A stretch of DNA of 64,000 nucleotides from Desulfovibrio sp. Its GTDB lineage: Bacteria; Desulfobacterota; Desulfovibrionia; Desulfovibrionales; Desulfovibrionaceae. This document shows, in pieces, positions 43,399 to 52,954 of this stretch. The notes below the pieces were generated by a model. The model ran no database searches. It saw nothing but the letters and a program-made list of their open reading frames with translations, and was not told the origin of the DNA. The stretch is from contig JALHJW010000003.1 of the NCBI GenBank assembly GCA_022839785.1, positions 62,001 through 126,000 of the forward strand, read 5' to 3'. The translations under genes and the position numbers were made by a program. Numbering within the stretch: position 1 is the stretch's first letter; the number at the start of each line of letters is the position of its first letter.

Positions 43399-44391
43399 CT
43401 ACTTGTTGGCGGCCACGGCGGCGTCGATCATGTCCTTGCCGATCTCGCCCTCGAACTTCTTCCACACGGGCTTCATGGCCTCGACCCACTGCTGGCGTTC
43501 GGCCGGGGTCAGCTCGATGATCTGGGTGCGGCCGGAGTCCTTGATCAGCTTGCGGTCGCCGACTTCCTTGTCCGCGGAAACCTTGTTGCCGTAAGCCGTG
43601 GCGTCCTTCAGGCACTTCTCAAGCTCGGGCTTGATGTCCTTGGGCAGGCCTTCCCAGAACTCCACGGTGGTCACGAGCATGTAGTCGAGCAGACCGTGGT
43701 TGGACTCGGTGATGTAGGGCTGCACCTCGTGCATCTTCTGGGTGTACATGTTGGACCAGGTGTTCTCCTGGCCGTCGATGGCGCGGGTCTGCAGCAGGGT
43801 GAAGACCTCGGAGAAGGGCTTCTTGAGCGGCACGGCCTGCAGGGCCTCGAACTGGGCCGCGAGCACGTCGGAGGTCATGATGCGGAACTTGAGGCCCTTG
43901 GCGTCGGCGGGCACGCGCAGCGGCTTGGAGGAGCCGAGCTGCTTCAGGCCGTTGTGGATGTAGCCCAGGCCCAGGATGCCCACGCCCTTCATGGAGTTCA
44001 ACAGTTCCTGCCCCTTGGGGCCGCTCTGGAAGGCGTCCACCGCGGTCATGTCCTTGAAGAGGAAGGGCAGGTCGAAGATCTGCAGCTTCTTGGTGTACTT
44101 CTCGAACTTGGACAGGGCCGGGGCCCCGAGCTGCACATCGCCGAGCAGCATGGCGGACATGACCTTGTCGTCGTCGAAGAGCTGGGAGTTGGGGTAGACC
44201 TCGACCACGACCTTGCCGCCCAGGCGTTCCTTGACCAGGTCGCGGAACTTGTTGGCCATCTGGCCCTTGGGCGTGTCCTCGGCCACCACGTGGGAGAATT
44301 TGATGACGATGGGCGCGCCGAAAGCGGCGCCGGCCAGTCCGAGCACGAGGACCATGACGGCCATCGCGTGCAGTACCTTCTTAACGCTCAT
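43399..44391 (-). CDS. dctP: TRAP transporter substrate-binding protein (DctP)
   Basis: The 330-residue periplasmic protein has a signal peptide ending AGAAFGA, then IVIKFSHVVAEDTPKG, PNSQLFDDDKV, and the substrate-binding segment GLKFRIMTSDV with the conserved Arg that pairs with a carboxylate. A C4-dicarboxylate or related acid is likely. GGGAG lies 10 bases before the ATG. It is preceded by a 490-base intergenic region with repeated operator-like motifs. Confidence 0.94.
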   Translation of the reverse strand: MSVKKVLHAMAVMVLVLGLAGAAFGAPIVIKFSHVVAEDTPKGQMANKFRDLVKERLGGKVVVEVYPNSQLFDDDKVMSAMLLGDVQLGAPALSKFEKYTKKLQIFDLPFLFKDMTAVDAFQSGPKGQELLNSMKGVGILGLGYIHNGLKQLGSSKPLRVPADAKGLKFRIMTSDVLAAQFEALQAVPLKKPFSEVFTLLQTRAIDGQENTWSNMYTQKMHEVQPYITESNHGLLDYMLVTTVEFWEGLPKDIKPELEKCLKDATAYGNKVSADKEVGDRKLIKDSGRTQIIELTPAERQQWVEAMKPVWKKFEGEIGKDMIDAAVAANK

Positions 44392-44447
44392 AATCCATCA
44401 ACTCCCGCGTTAAAGGTGAAATGGTGGTCTATTTCTGGAATCATCAG

Positions 44448-44476
44448 AATCAACCATAAGCACCTATCAAAGTCAA
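44448..44476 (-). promoter_or_regulatory. tentative sigma-70 promoter for dctP
   Basis: On the minus strand TTGACT (44476-44471) and TTGATT (44453-44448) are separated by 17 bases. The -35 is good; the -10 matches only weakly. The TGGTTG sequence that recurs upstream also occurs across this -10 (44456-44451). Confidence 0.35.
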
Positions 44477-44534
44477 CAATACCGAGGCCGATTGATTGAC
44501 TGCACAACATTATCTGTGCGCACAACTGCTTTGC

Positions 44535-44550
44535 TTGTTCAGACGAACAA
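44535..44550. repeat. inverted repeat TTGTTC-AGAC-GAACAA
   Basis: A perfect 6-bp dyad 4 bases before the first 19-bp repeat. Its half-site resembles the TTGTTC found inside that repeat, so it may be another regulator site. Confidence 0.45.
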
Positions 44551-44553
44551 CAG

Positions 44554-44572
44554 TGGTTGTTCGCCCAAACAA
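44554..44572 (+). repeat. 19-bp repeat, copy 1 (dctP-uspA spacer)
   Basis: TGGTTGTTCGCCCAAACAA. Shares TGGTTG at one end and CCAA-CA at the other with two further copies at 44596 and 44682, starting 42 and 128 bases away, about 4 and 12 helical turns. Confidence 0.55.
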
Positions 44573-44595
44573 AAGTTTTCCAATCACGCTCATCA

Positions 44596-44614
44596 TGGTT
44601 GCCCACCCAATCAG
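44596..44614 (+). repeat. 19-bp repeat, copy 2 (dctP-uspA spacer)
   Basis: TGGTTGCCCACCCAATCAG, same orientation and length as copies 1 and 3, with the last two bases least conserved. Confidence 0.5.
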
Positions 44615-44681
44615 CATAGATGTCGTTGACTCCCGTTATGACTGATCGCCCAACCTATTTTTTCTGCAAATACGCACTTTA

Positions 44682-44700
44682 TGGTTGATCAACCAAACAA
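44682..44700 (+). repeat. 19-bp repeat, copy 3, containing a 14-bp palindrome
   Basis: TGGTTGATCAACCAAACAA. Its first 14 bases are a perfect palindrome and contain the -35 box (TTGATC) of the rightward promoter, so a protein bound here should affect uspA transcription. Confidence 0.6.
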
Positions 44701-44713
44701 GTTGCGCTAGATT
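44685..44713 (+). promoter_or_regulatory. sigma-70 promoter for uspA
   Basis: TTGATC, 17 bases, then TAGATT. The transcript would start near 44720, leaving about 165 bases of leader before the ATG at 44885. Confidence 0.55.
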
Positions 44714-44843
44714 TTACTCGCGCGGACCTCTTTGAGGCTGCTGCGTCCGCTCCGCCGTGCAGATGACCCGTCGGCGGCATATCCCCTGGACGAGGGATGC
44801 CGACTGGAGTACTGCCGTACAGAGGAAGACAGCGCGTGAACCT

Positions 44844-44861
44844 GTTCCGGAAAGCCGGAAC
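44844..44861 (+). other. leader stem-loop before the uspA ribosome site
   Basis: GTTCCGG-AAAG-CCGGAAC forms a perfect 7-bp hairpin ending 9 bases before the GAGGTG ribosome site. It may influence translation or stability. Confidence 0.45.
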
Positions 44862-44884
44862 GCCAACAGCGAGGTGTTTACGCC

Positions 44885-45328
44885 ATGGCAACGACGAAGA
44901 CCGTGCGCAGGATTCTCTGCCCCATCGACTTTTCCGACGCCTCTCCCAAGGTTGCGGACTACGCGGCCACCCTGGCCCGGAGCGCCGGGGCCGAGATCAT
45001 GGCCGTCTACGTGGCTCCGGAGATGAACCGCTACGCCAAGATGTACGTCGCGCCCAACATGATCGACACCCTGGAGCAGGACATCGTCAAGGGCGCCGAG
45101 GACAAGATGGAGAGCTTCCTGAAGAAGGATTTCGCCGGACTCAAGGCCAGCGGCAAGGTGGTCATCGGCTACGCGCCCGAGGCCATCGTCGATCTGGCCA
45201 GGGCCCTGGACGCGGACATGATCGTCATGGGCAGCCATGGCCGCAAGGCGATTGACCGCATCATCTTCGGCTCCGTGGCCGAGAAGGTGGTCAAGACCTC
45301 GCCCGTCCCGGTCATGACCGTGCGCTAG
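44885..45328 (+). CDS. universal stress protein, UspA family
   Basis: The 147-residue protein starts with the Usp strand RRILCPIDFSDAS and ends with the ATP-binding signature GSHGRKAIDRIIFGSVAEKV (G-x2-G-x9-G-S), then VPVMTVR. It should bind ATP and act in stress survival. It is divergent from the TRAP operon and separated by a repeat-rich spacer. A long leader and a 24-bp terminator delimit it as a single-gene unit. GAGGTG precedes the start. Confidence 0.95.
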   Translation: MATTKTVRRILCPIDFSDASPKVADYAATLARSAGAEIMAVYVAPEMNRYAKMYVAPNMIDTLEQDIVKGAEDKMESFLKKDFAGLKASGKVVIGYAPEAIVDLARALDADMIVMGSHGRKAIDRIIFGSVAEKVVKTSPVPVMTVR

Positions 45329-45341
45329 AGGCGTCGTCGGC

Positions 45342-45393
45342 ACAAAACGCGAAGCGCCCGGCGGGAATCCCCGCCGGGCGCTTCGCGTTTTGT
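45342..45393. terminator. 24-bp bidirectional terminator
   Basis: Two perfect 24-base arms (starting ACAAAACGCGAAGCG) enclose an AATC loop. An A-run on one side and a T-run on the other make it work in both directions, for uspA and for the convergent ABC exporter operon. Confidence 0.92.
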
Positions 45394-45406
45394 CGTCTTC
45401 CCGCCT

Positions 45407-46628
45407 TCAGCTCCTGAGCGCCTGGATGGGGTCCAGACGCGCCGCCTGGCGCGCGGGCCGCAGGCCGAAGAGCAGGCCGATGGCCACGGCCGAGCCCACG
45501 GAGAGCAGGAAAATCTTGGCGGAAAGCTCGATCTCCAGAATCTCCAGCCGGGCCAGGAGCTGCCCCAGACCGAGTCCCAGCGCCTGGCCCAGCGCCGCGC
45601 CGAGCAGGGTCAGGGCCACTGCCTCGCACAGGAACTGCGCCATGATCGCCCAGGCGGGCGCGCCGAAGGCCCGGCGGATGCCGATCTCCTGCGCCCGCTC
45701 GCTGACCGAGAGGTAGAAGAGGTTGGCGAGCACGAAACCGCCCACCAGGATGGCCACGGCCGCGGTCACGCCCAGGAAGGCCACCAGGCTGCCCTTGAGC
45801 ATGGAGAGGAATTTCAGGACCTCGTCCGCGGTAAGGATGGTGAAGTCGTCCTTGTCCGTGGGGCCGAGGCCGTGCAGCGTGCGCAAAAAGGAGCGCAGGT
45901 TCTCCACGTTGGCCTGCATGTTGGCCGCGTCGTGGAACTTGATGCGCAGCGCCCGGAAATGCTTGCGGTCGAGGTTGAAGCGCTGGGTCAGGGTGGAGAT
46001 GGGCGCGACGAGCCGGTTGTCCACGCTGCTGCCGTGGCCCGAGGAGAAGCCGCGCTCGGAGAGCAGGCCGATGACCGTGAAGGGCGTGTCGTTGATCAGG
46101 ATGCTCTTGCCCAGGGGGTTCTCCCCCCCGAAGAGGGCTCTCGCCGGATCGACGCCGAGGATCGTGACCTTGGCCGCGAGGTCCACGTCCTCCCGGGTCA
46201 GGTCGCGTCCCTCGGCCAGGGGCCAGTTCCAGGCCGTGGCGTAGTCCTCGGTGGAGCCGATGAGGTTGTCCGCGACGAAATTGCTGCTGCCGTACCTGAG
46301 CGAGACCTTGACCACCGCGCGCATGGGCACCACGAGATAGACCCCGGGCAGGGACTGCCTGATGCGGCGCACGTCCTCCCAGGTGAGGGTGCTGGTGCGC
46401 TGCCCCACGGCGCGGGAAAAGACGTCGCCCCCCAGGACGAAGGCCGCGTCCGGGCCGAAGGAGTCCGTGATCTCCACGGCCTTCTTTTGCGCGCCGTCCA
46501 CCGCGGCCACGATGATCGTGAGCGAGGCGATGCCCAGGCCCGTGGCCGCGATGACGAAGCAGGAGCGCAGGCGGAAGGCCCAGAGCGAGACCAGGGCCAT
46601 GCGCGCCAGGCGCAGGAGCAGGGAGAGC

Positions 46629-46636
<8 letters not shown>
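45407..46636 (-). CDS. MacB-like ABC transporter permease (FtsX family)
   Basis: The 409-residue protein has one N-terminal helix (CFVIAATGLGIASLTIIVAAVDG), a periplasmic domain of about 220 residues with a MacB-like core (VDPARALFGGENPLGKSILIND), and three C-terminal helices around an FtsX domain (SVSERAQEIGIRRAFGA). Such proteins transmit ATP hydrolysis mechanically to extrude a substrate or move lipoproteins. Third gene of an operon with adaptor and ATPase; its start overlaps the ATPase stop. Confidence 0.9.
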
Positions 46637-47317
<681 letters not shown>

Positions 47318-47321
<4 letters not shown>

Positions 47322-48556
47322 TTCCCGCCCTTGGCCTTGCCCGAGGCAGGCAGGGTCACCTGCACCGCCACCTTGTCGCCCTCGCTCAGCCCGTCCAGCA
47401 CCTCGCTCCTCTCCAGCCCTTGCAGGCCGAGTTGGGGCTGCACCCGGCGGGACTTGCCGGCCTCGGCCTCGACGAAGACCACCTGCTTGTCGCCGATCCA
47501 CTTCAAGGCCGTGTTGGGCAGGGCCAGGACGTTCTCCTTGACCTCGACGATGACCTTGCACTGCGTGGTCATGTCCGGCCGGAGCTTCTCGGCCTGCTGG
47601 ACGTCCAGGTTCACGATGGCCAGGTAGTAGACGATGTTGTCCCTGATTTCCGGCGTGGGGTAGACGCGGTCCACGCTGCCGGTGAACGTCTCGTTCGGAT
47701 AGGCGTCCACGCGGAACTCCACCTGCATGCCGGGCCGCACCTGACCCACGTCGGTTTCGTCCACGTAGATCCACATCTCCAGGCGCGAGGGGTCGAGCAC
47801 GGTGATCAGGTTGGAGACCTGGAAGCCCGAAACCACGGTCTCGCCCTCCTGGGCCGTGACCTGGGAGACGATGCCGGTGATGGGCGAGAGGATGCGCTTG
47901 TAGGAAAGGCGGACCTCCACCGTGTCCAGGGCGGCCTGGGCCTCGCGCACGGCCTTCTCGGCCTTGATGCGCTCCTGGACGAACTCCTCCTTGAGCCGGG
48001 CCACTGTCACGGCCCGGGCTGCGGCCCGGCTGCGCGAGGTCAGGGCGCTCTGGCGGGCCTGGTCGAGCACGTCCTGGGCCTGCAGGTCCTGCTTCACCAG
48101 CCGTTCCTGGCGGGACATGTTCTTGTCCGCGTACTCCTGCTCGGCCTCGGCCTCACGGTAGGCGGCTTCGGCCTCGTTTATCTGCAGGGGATAGACGGTC
48201 CGCACCCGCTCCATCTCCGCCCGGGAGCGCAGGAGCCTGGCCTCGACCTCGATCTTCTGGGCCGTCTCCTCGCGCGAGTCGATGAGCGCGATGAGCTGCC
48301 CCTTCTCCACATGGTCGCCGATCTTGACCAGCATCTTGTCGATGATGCCCGAGGTGCGCGCGCCGATCTTGACCTGCGCGCCGACCATGGCCTTGACGAT
48401 GCCCGTGGCTTCCAGGACCTTGCGGACCGTGCCCGGGGCCAGGGTCTCCGTCCTGATGATCCGGACCTCGTCGCCACCCCCGGCGCCGCGCAGGACGGCC
48501 CAGCCCGCGGCCGCGGCCAGGATCAGGGCGAGGGCGATGAACAGCTTTTTTTTCAT
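47318..48556 (-). CDS. HlyD/MacA-type periplasmic adaptor
   Basis: The 412-residue protein has an N-terminal anchor (KLFIALALILAAAAGWAVL), a lipoyl-like half (KIGARTSGIIDKMLVKIGDHVEKGQLIALID), a long coiled coil (about 105-215), the second lipoyl half (ILSPITGIVSQVTAQEGETV), and beta-barrel domains. It should connect the MacB-like permease to an outer-membrane channel, which is not encoded here. First gene of the operon; GGAG precedes the chosen start. Confidence 0.92.
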
Positions 48557-48644
48557 GCGCAATGCTCCAGCCTGCTGCCCTAGCACAAAACGGGCCGGAG
48601 CAAAAGCCGGACCGGGAACGCACAGGGGACGGCGAGGGCCACGC

Positions 48645-50297
48645 CTAGACCCCCGCCGCCCTGAACACGTCCAGGACCAGGGCCTGGGCCTCCTCCTGCA
48701 GGCGGCGCAGGTGATCCGGCCCCAGGAAGCTTTCGGTGTAGATTTTGTAGATGTCCTCGGTGCCCGAGGGCCGCGCCGCGAACCAGCCGTTCTCCGTGAC
48801 CACCTTGAGCCCGCCGATGGGCGCGCCGCCCGCCGGGGCCGTGGTCAGCACGCGAAGGATGGGCTCTCCGGCCAGTTCCTTCGCCGTCACCGCGTCCGGC
48901 GACATCTTCGCCAGGGCCGCCTTCCGGGCAAGACTCGCCGGGGCCTGCAGCCGTTCGTAGAGCGGCGCGCCGTGTTCGGCCGTCAGGCGTTCGTAGTGCT
49001 CGCCTGGGTCGCGGCCGGTCCGGGCCATGATCTCCATGGCCAGCAGGCAGAGGATGATTCCGTCCTTGTCCGTGGTCCAGACCGTGCCGTCGAGCCGCAG
49101 GAAGGAGGCCCCCGCGCTCTCCTCGCCGCCGAAGCCGTACTCGCCCCGCAGCAATCCGTCCACGAACCACTTGAAGCCCACCGGCACCTCGGCCAGCCCG
49201 CGACCGAGCGCGCGGGCCACGCGGTCGATCATGGACGAGGAGACCAGGGTCTTGCCGATCTTGGCCGAGGCGTTCCAGCCGGGGCGGTTGCGGAAGAGGT
49301 AGTCGATGGCCACGGCGAGGTAGTGGTTGGGGTTCATGAGCCCTGCCCCGCGCGTGACGATGCCGTGCCGGTCCGTGTCCGGATCGTTGCCGAAGGAAAG
49401 GTCGTAGCGCTCTCGGTGCTCCAGCAGCCCGGCCATGGCGTAGGGCGAGGAGCAGTCCATGCGGATCTTGCCGTCCTTGTCCACGCGCATGAAGCCGAAG
49501 GTGGGGTCCACCGCGGTGTTCACCACCTCGATGTCCAGACCGTAGTGTTCGGCGACGGCCTGCCAGTGGACCACCGAGGCCCCGCCGAGCGGGTCCACCG
49601 CTACCTTCAGGCCCGCTCCCCGGATCGCCTCCATGTCCACGACGTTGGCCAGGTCGCGCACATAAGGCATGACCAGGTCGCCGTGCGCGGTGTCCGGGGA
49701 GGCGAGGGCCTCGGCCCAGGGCAGGCGGCGCGCCGCGCGGCCGCCCTCGGCCAGGAGTTCGGCCGCTCGCCGTTCGATCCACTTGGTGACGTCCGTGTCG
49801 GCCGGGCCGCCCTCGGGCGGGTTGTACTTGAAGCCGCCGTCCTCGGGCGGGTTGTGGGACGGGGTGATGACCACGCCGTCGGCCGGGGTGTGGGCTTCCT
49901 CGCGGTTGTAGGTCAGGATGGCGTGGGAGATCACGGGCGTGGGGGTGAAGCCGAGCCCTTCCTGGATCACGGTCTGCACGCCGTTGGCCGCGAAGACCGA
50001 GAGCGCGGTCATGCGCGCGGGCTCGGACAGGGCGTGGGTGTCCGCGCCGAGGTAGAGCGGGCCGTGGATGCCCTTCATGGCGCGGTAGTCGCAGACCGCC
50101 TGGGACACGGCCAGGATGTGGGCCTCGTTGAAGGAGCGCGAGAGCGACGAGCCGCGGTGGCCCGAGGTGCCGAAGGCCACCTTCTCCTCGGGCCGCGAGG
50201 GATCGGGCGTTTCCTCGTAATAGGCGGCCACGAGGCGCGGGACGTTGACGAGCATGTCGCGGGGCGCGGGCTTTCCGGCCAGGGGATGGACGGGCAT
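48645..50297 (-). CDS. pgm: phosphoglucomutase (alpha-D-glucose phosphate-specific)
   Basis: The 550-residue protein has FGTSGHRG near residue 40, the phosphoserine loop VITPSHNPPEDGG, the metal loop GNDPDTDRHG and the sugar-binding GGEESAGASF, as in the E. coli Pgm family. It interconverts glucose 1- and 6-phosphate, feeding rfbA and glycogen or polysaccharide synthesis. AAGGAG supports the start at 50297. It lies in the same orientation as a phosphomannomutase-type gene 120 bases upstream. Confidence 0.94.
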   Translation of the reverse strand: MPVHPLAGKPAPRDMLVNVPRLVAAYYEETPDPSRPEEKVAFGTSGHRGSSLSRSFNEAHILAVSQAVCDYRAMKGIHGPLYLGADTHALSEPARMTALSVFAANGVQTVIQEGLGFTPTPVISHAILTYNREEAHTPADGVVITPSHNPPEDGGFKYNPPEGGPADTDVTKWIERRAAELLAEGGRAARRLPWAEALASPDTAHGDLVMPYVRDLANVVDMEAIRGAGLKVAVDPLGGASVVHWQAVAEHYGLDIEVVNTAVDPTFGFMRVDKDGKIRMDCSSPYAMAGLLEHRERYDLSFGNDPDTDRHGIVTRGAGLMNPNHYLAVAIDYLFRNRPGWNASAKIGKTLVSSSMIDRVARALGRGLAEVPVGFKWFVDGLLRGEYGFGGEESAGASFLRLDGTVWTTDKDGIILCLLAMEIMARTGRDPGEHYERLTAEHGAPLYERLQAPASLARKAALAKMSPDAVTAKELAGEPILRVLTTAPAGGAPIGGLKVVTENGWFAARPSGTEDIYKIYTESFLGPDHLRRLQEEAQALVLDVFRAAGV

Positions 50298-50417
50298 GGA
50301 TCGCTCCTTGCGGTTGCGGAATCGGTGCAGCATGCAGTGTAGCAAAGGGGACGGGGGGAGAAAAGCGTATTGGTTGCCGACGGCTTGCGCCCGCGCCGCG
50401 TCGGCGTCCGTCCGCGG

Positions 50418-51788
50418 CTACCGTCTTTCCATCTCCGCCAGCCATCCGGCCAGGGATCCCTCCACCTCGGCGCGCATGCGGGCCAGGCCGTCCGCCGACT
50501 CGGCCTCGAAGCGCAGGACCACGACGTTCTGAGTGTTGGAGGCGCGCACCAGGGCCCAGCCGTCCGGGAGGTCGATGCGGATGCCGTCCATGGTCACGGC
50601 CTTGTACTTGGCCCCGAAGTGCTCCACGGCGCGGTCCACGAGGGGGAATTTCAGATCCTCCGGCACCTCCATGCGGATCTCCGGGGTGTTGTGCGTGACC
50701 GGCCAGTCGGCCAGCATGCGCGAGAGGGGGACGTCCGCGGCGGCCACGATCTCGCAGATCCGGGCCGCGGCGTAGAGGGCGTCGTCGAAGCCGAAGAAAC
50801 GGTGGGAGAAGAACATGTGGCCGCTCATCTCGCCCGCGAAGGCCGCGCCGGTTTCGGCGAGCCTGGCCTTCATCAGCGAGTGGCCGGTGGCGGACATGAC
50901 CGCCTTGCCGCCGTGCGCCTCCACGTCGCGGAAAAAACGGTGCGAGCACTTCACGTCGCCCAGGATGGTCGCGCCCGGGACCTCGGCCAGGGTCTGCCGG
51001 GCCAGCAGGGCGGCCAGTTCGTCGCCCAGCAGCAGGCGGCCGGTCTCGTCGGCCACGGCGATGCGGTCGCCGTCGCCATCCAGTCCGATGCCCGCCTCGG
51101 CCCCCGCGGTCTGGACGCGCGCCGCGCAATCGGCCATGTTCTCGGGCAGGGTGGGATCGGGATGGTGGTTGGGGAAATCGCCGTCCGGCTCCAGGTACAG
51201 CCCCTCCACCTCGGCCCCCACGGCGCGCAGGAGCTGCGCGCAGACCAGCCCCGAGGAGCCGTTGCCGCCGTCGAGCACCACCTTGACCGGGCGCTTGAGG
51301 CGGATGAGGCCGGAGAGGGTCTCGATGTAGGTCGGCACGATGTCGTGGCGCGAGACCACGCCCCGGCCGCGAGGCGCGGCCCCGGAGGCCATGATCCCGC
51401 GCAGGCTTTCGATCTCGGGGCCGTGGATGGTCGTCGTCCCGGCCCAGATTTTGAAACCGTTGTAGGTGGGGGGATTGTGGCTGGCCGTGACCACGACCCC
51501 GGCCGGCACCTTCAGATGGACGCAGGCGAAGTAGAAGACCGGAGTGGGGACCATGTCCAGAACGAGCACGTCCACGCCGGTGGACGCCAGGCCGCGCGCG
51601 CAGGCCTCCATGTAGCCGGGCGAGGAATGGCGGGCGTCGCGGCCCAGACAGGCGCGGGTAAGGCCGCGGCCGAGAAAATACGCGCCGCAGGCCCGGCCGA
51701 AGGCCTCGACCCATTCGGAGTCGAAGTCGCGGTCCACCTCGCCGCGGATGTCATAGGCCCTGAACACGCCCGGATGTACCGGTTTCAT
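50418..51788 (-). CDS. phosphomannomutase/phosphoglucomutase
   Basis: The 456-residue protein begins KPVHPGVFRAYDIRGEVDRDF, with the phosphoserine loop VVTASHNPPTYNG, metal loop GLDGDGDRIA and sugar loop FAGEMSGHMFF, as in AlgC/ManB-type enzymes that act on mannose and glucose phosphates. It would supply mannose 1-phosphate or glucose 1-phosphate for surface sugars. The start at 51788 is at the family's N-terminus; an in-frame earlier ATG would add 43 residues overlapping hflK. Confidence 0.92.
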   Translation of the reverse strand: MKPVHPGVFRAYDIRGEVDRDFDSEWVEAFGRACGAYFLGRGLTRACLGRDARHSSPGYMEACARGLASTGVDVLVLDMVPTPVFYFACVHLKVPAGVVVTASHNPPTYNGFKIWAGTTTIHGPEIESLRGIMASGAAPRGRGVVSRHDIVPTYIETLSGLIRLKRPVKVVLDGGNGSSGLVCAQLLRAVGAEVEGLYLEPDGDFPNHHPDPTLPENMADCAARVQTAGAEAGIGLDGDGDRIAVADETGRLLLGDELAALLARQTLAEVPGATILGDVKCSHRFFRDVEAHGGKAVMSATGHSLMKARLAETGAAFAGEMSGHMFFSHRFFGFDDALYAAARICEIVAAADVPLSRMLADWPVTHNTPEIRMEVPEDLKFPLVDRAVEHFGAKYKAVTMDGIRIDLPDGWALVRASNTQNVVVLRFEAESADGLARMRAEVEGSLAGWLAEMERR

Positions 51789-51871
51789 CGCGTCCCCTCG
51801 GAAAAAGCCTCGCTCCGGCGCGCGGAGCGGTATTTCTTGACCTCGTCGGCCAAGGCATTTATCCCGGTAGC

Positions 51872-52954
51872 ATGAATTGGGATTGGGAAAAACTCCAGGA
51901 CAAGCGTCGTCGTACACAGGGCTCCGGGCCGGGTCTGCCGGATATGGACCAGCTCGGGGACAAATTCAAGCAATTCCAGAACCTCCGCCTGCCCGGCAGC
52001 GGCGGGAAGTGGATCGCCATCATCGTCGCCCTGCTCTGGCTGGCGTCGGGCATCTACATCGTGGAGCCGGACGAGGTCGGCGTGGTGCAGCGCTTCGGCG
52101 CGTTCGACCGGCTGACCACGCCGGGACCCCACTACCACCTGCCGTTCCCGGTGGAGTCCGTGCAGACCCCCAAGGTCACGGAGATCCGGCGCATGGAGAT
52201 CGGCTTCCGCTCGGCCACGCGCGGCACCCTGCTCGATTCGGGCGGTCCGGTGCGCTCGGTGCCAGAGGAGTCGCTGATGCTCACCGGGGACGAGAACATC
52301 GTCAACGTGCAGTTCATCGTGCAGTACCAGATAAAGGACCCGGTGCAGTACCTCTTCAACCTGGCGCAACAGCCCGAGACCGTGAAGAACGCGGCCGAGG
52401 CCTCCATGCGCGAGATCATCGGCAAGAACAAGATCGATTCCGTGCTGACCACGGACAAGCTGGAGATACAGCAGGGCGCCATGGTCCTCCTGCAGGACGT
52501 GCTGGAGCGCTACGAGGCGGGCATCCGCGTGGTGGCCGTGCAGCTGCAGGACGTCTACCCGCCCGACGAGGTGGTCGAGGCCTTCAAGGACGTCGCCTCG
52601 GCGCGCGAGGACAAGAGCCGTTTCATCAACGAGGCCGACGCCTACCGCAACGACTTGATCCCCAGGGCAAGGGGCCAGGCCGCGACGATCCTAAACGAGG
52701 CCCAGGCCTACAAGGAATCCAAGATCCTCCGCGCCAAGGGCGACGCGGCCCGCTTCTCGGCCATCGCCGCGGAATACCGCAAGGCCCCGGACATCACGAG
52801 AAAGCGCCTCTACATCGAGGCCATGGAGGACATCCTGGCCAACCCCGAGATGGAGAAGATCATCCTGCCGGGCGAGACCGCGGCGCGCACCCTGCCCTGG
52901 CTGCCGCTCCCCGAGAAGCGGCCGGCCCCGGCCGCCAAGGGAGGCGCGCAATGA
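51872..52954 (+). CDS. hflK: FtsH protease modulator subunit HflK
   Basis: The 360-residue protein has a cytoplasmic N-terminus with Gln/Asp-rich stretch, one membrane helix (WIAIIVALLWLASGIYIV near 47-64), and an SPFH/prohibitin domain (VEPDEVGVVQRFG through AEASMREIIG), then a coiled coil with SAREDKSRFINEADAYRNDLIP. With HflC it forms a membrane cage around FtsH. Its start is 83 bases from the divergent phosphohexomutase gene's start; ribosome site is weak. Stop overlaps hflC. Confidence 0.93.
   Translation: MNWDWEKLQDKRRRTQGSGPGLPDMDQLGDKFKQFQNLRLPGSGGKWIAIIVALLWLASGIYIVEPDEVGVVQRFGAFDRLTTPGPHYHLPFPVESVQTPKVTEIRRMEIGFRSATRGTLLDSGGPVRSVPEESLMLTGDENIVNVQFIVQYQIKDPVQYLFNLAQQPETVKNAAEASMREIIGKNKIDSVLTTDKLEIQQGAMVLLQDVLERYEAGIRVVAVQLQDVYPPDEVVEAFKDVASAREDKSRFINEADAYRNDLIPRARGQAATILNEAQAYKESKILRAKGDAARFSAIAAEYRKAPDITRKRLYIEAMEDILANPEMEKIILPGETAARTLPWLPLPEKRPAPAAKGGAQ

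Larger units (their letters stand above)
44392..44884. other. regulatory intergenic region between dctP and uspA
   Basis: The 490-base spacer between divergent genes is AT-rich from 44400 to 44720. It contains three copies of a 19-bp motif, a 6-bp dyad at 44535-44550, a leftward promoter candidate near 44448-44476, a rightward promoter at 44685-44713, and a GC-rich leader of about 165 bases before uspA. No gene is supported here: an open frame beginning at 44757 only overlaps uspA in another frame. Confidence 0.6.

Noticed and set aside
44757..45026. An 89-codon frame in the uspA leader
   Set aside because: It overlaps most of the uspA N-terminus in another frame, lacks a ribosome site and has no homology that I recognise.
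48580..51714. A 1044-codon minus-strand frame over the two phosphohexomutase genes
   Set aside because: Same artefact; the two mutase genes in the neighbouring frame have all catalytic loops.
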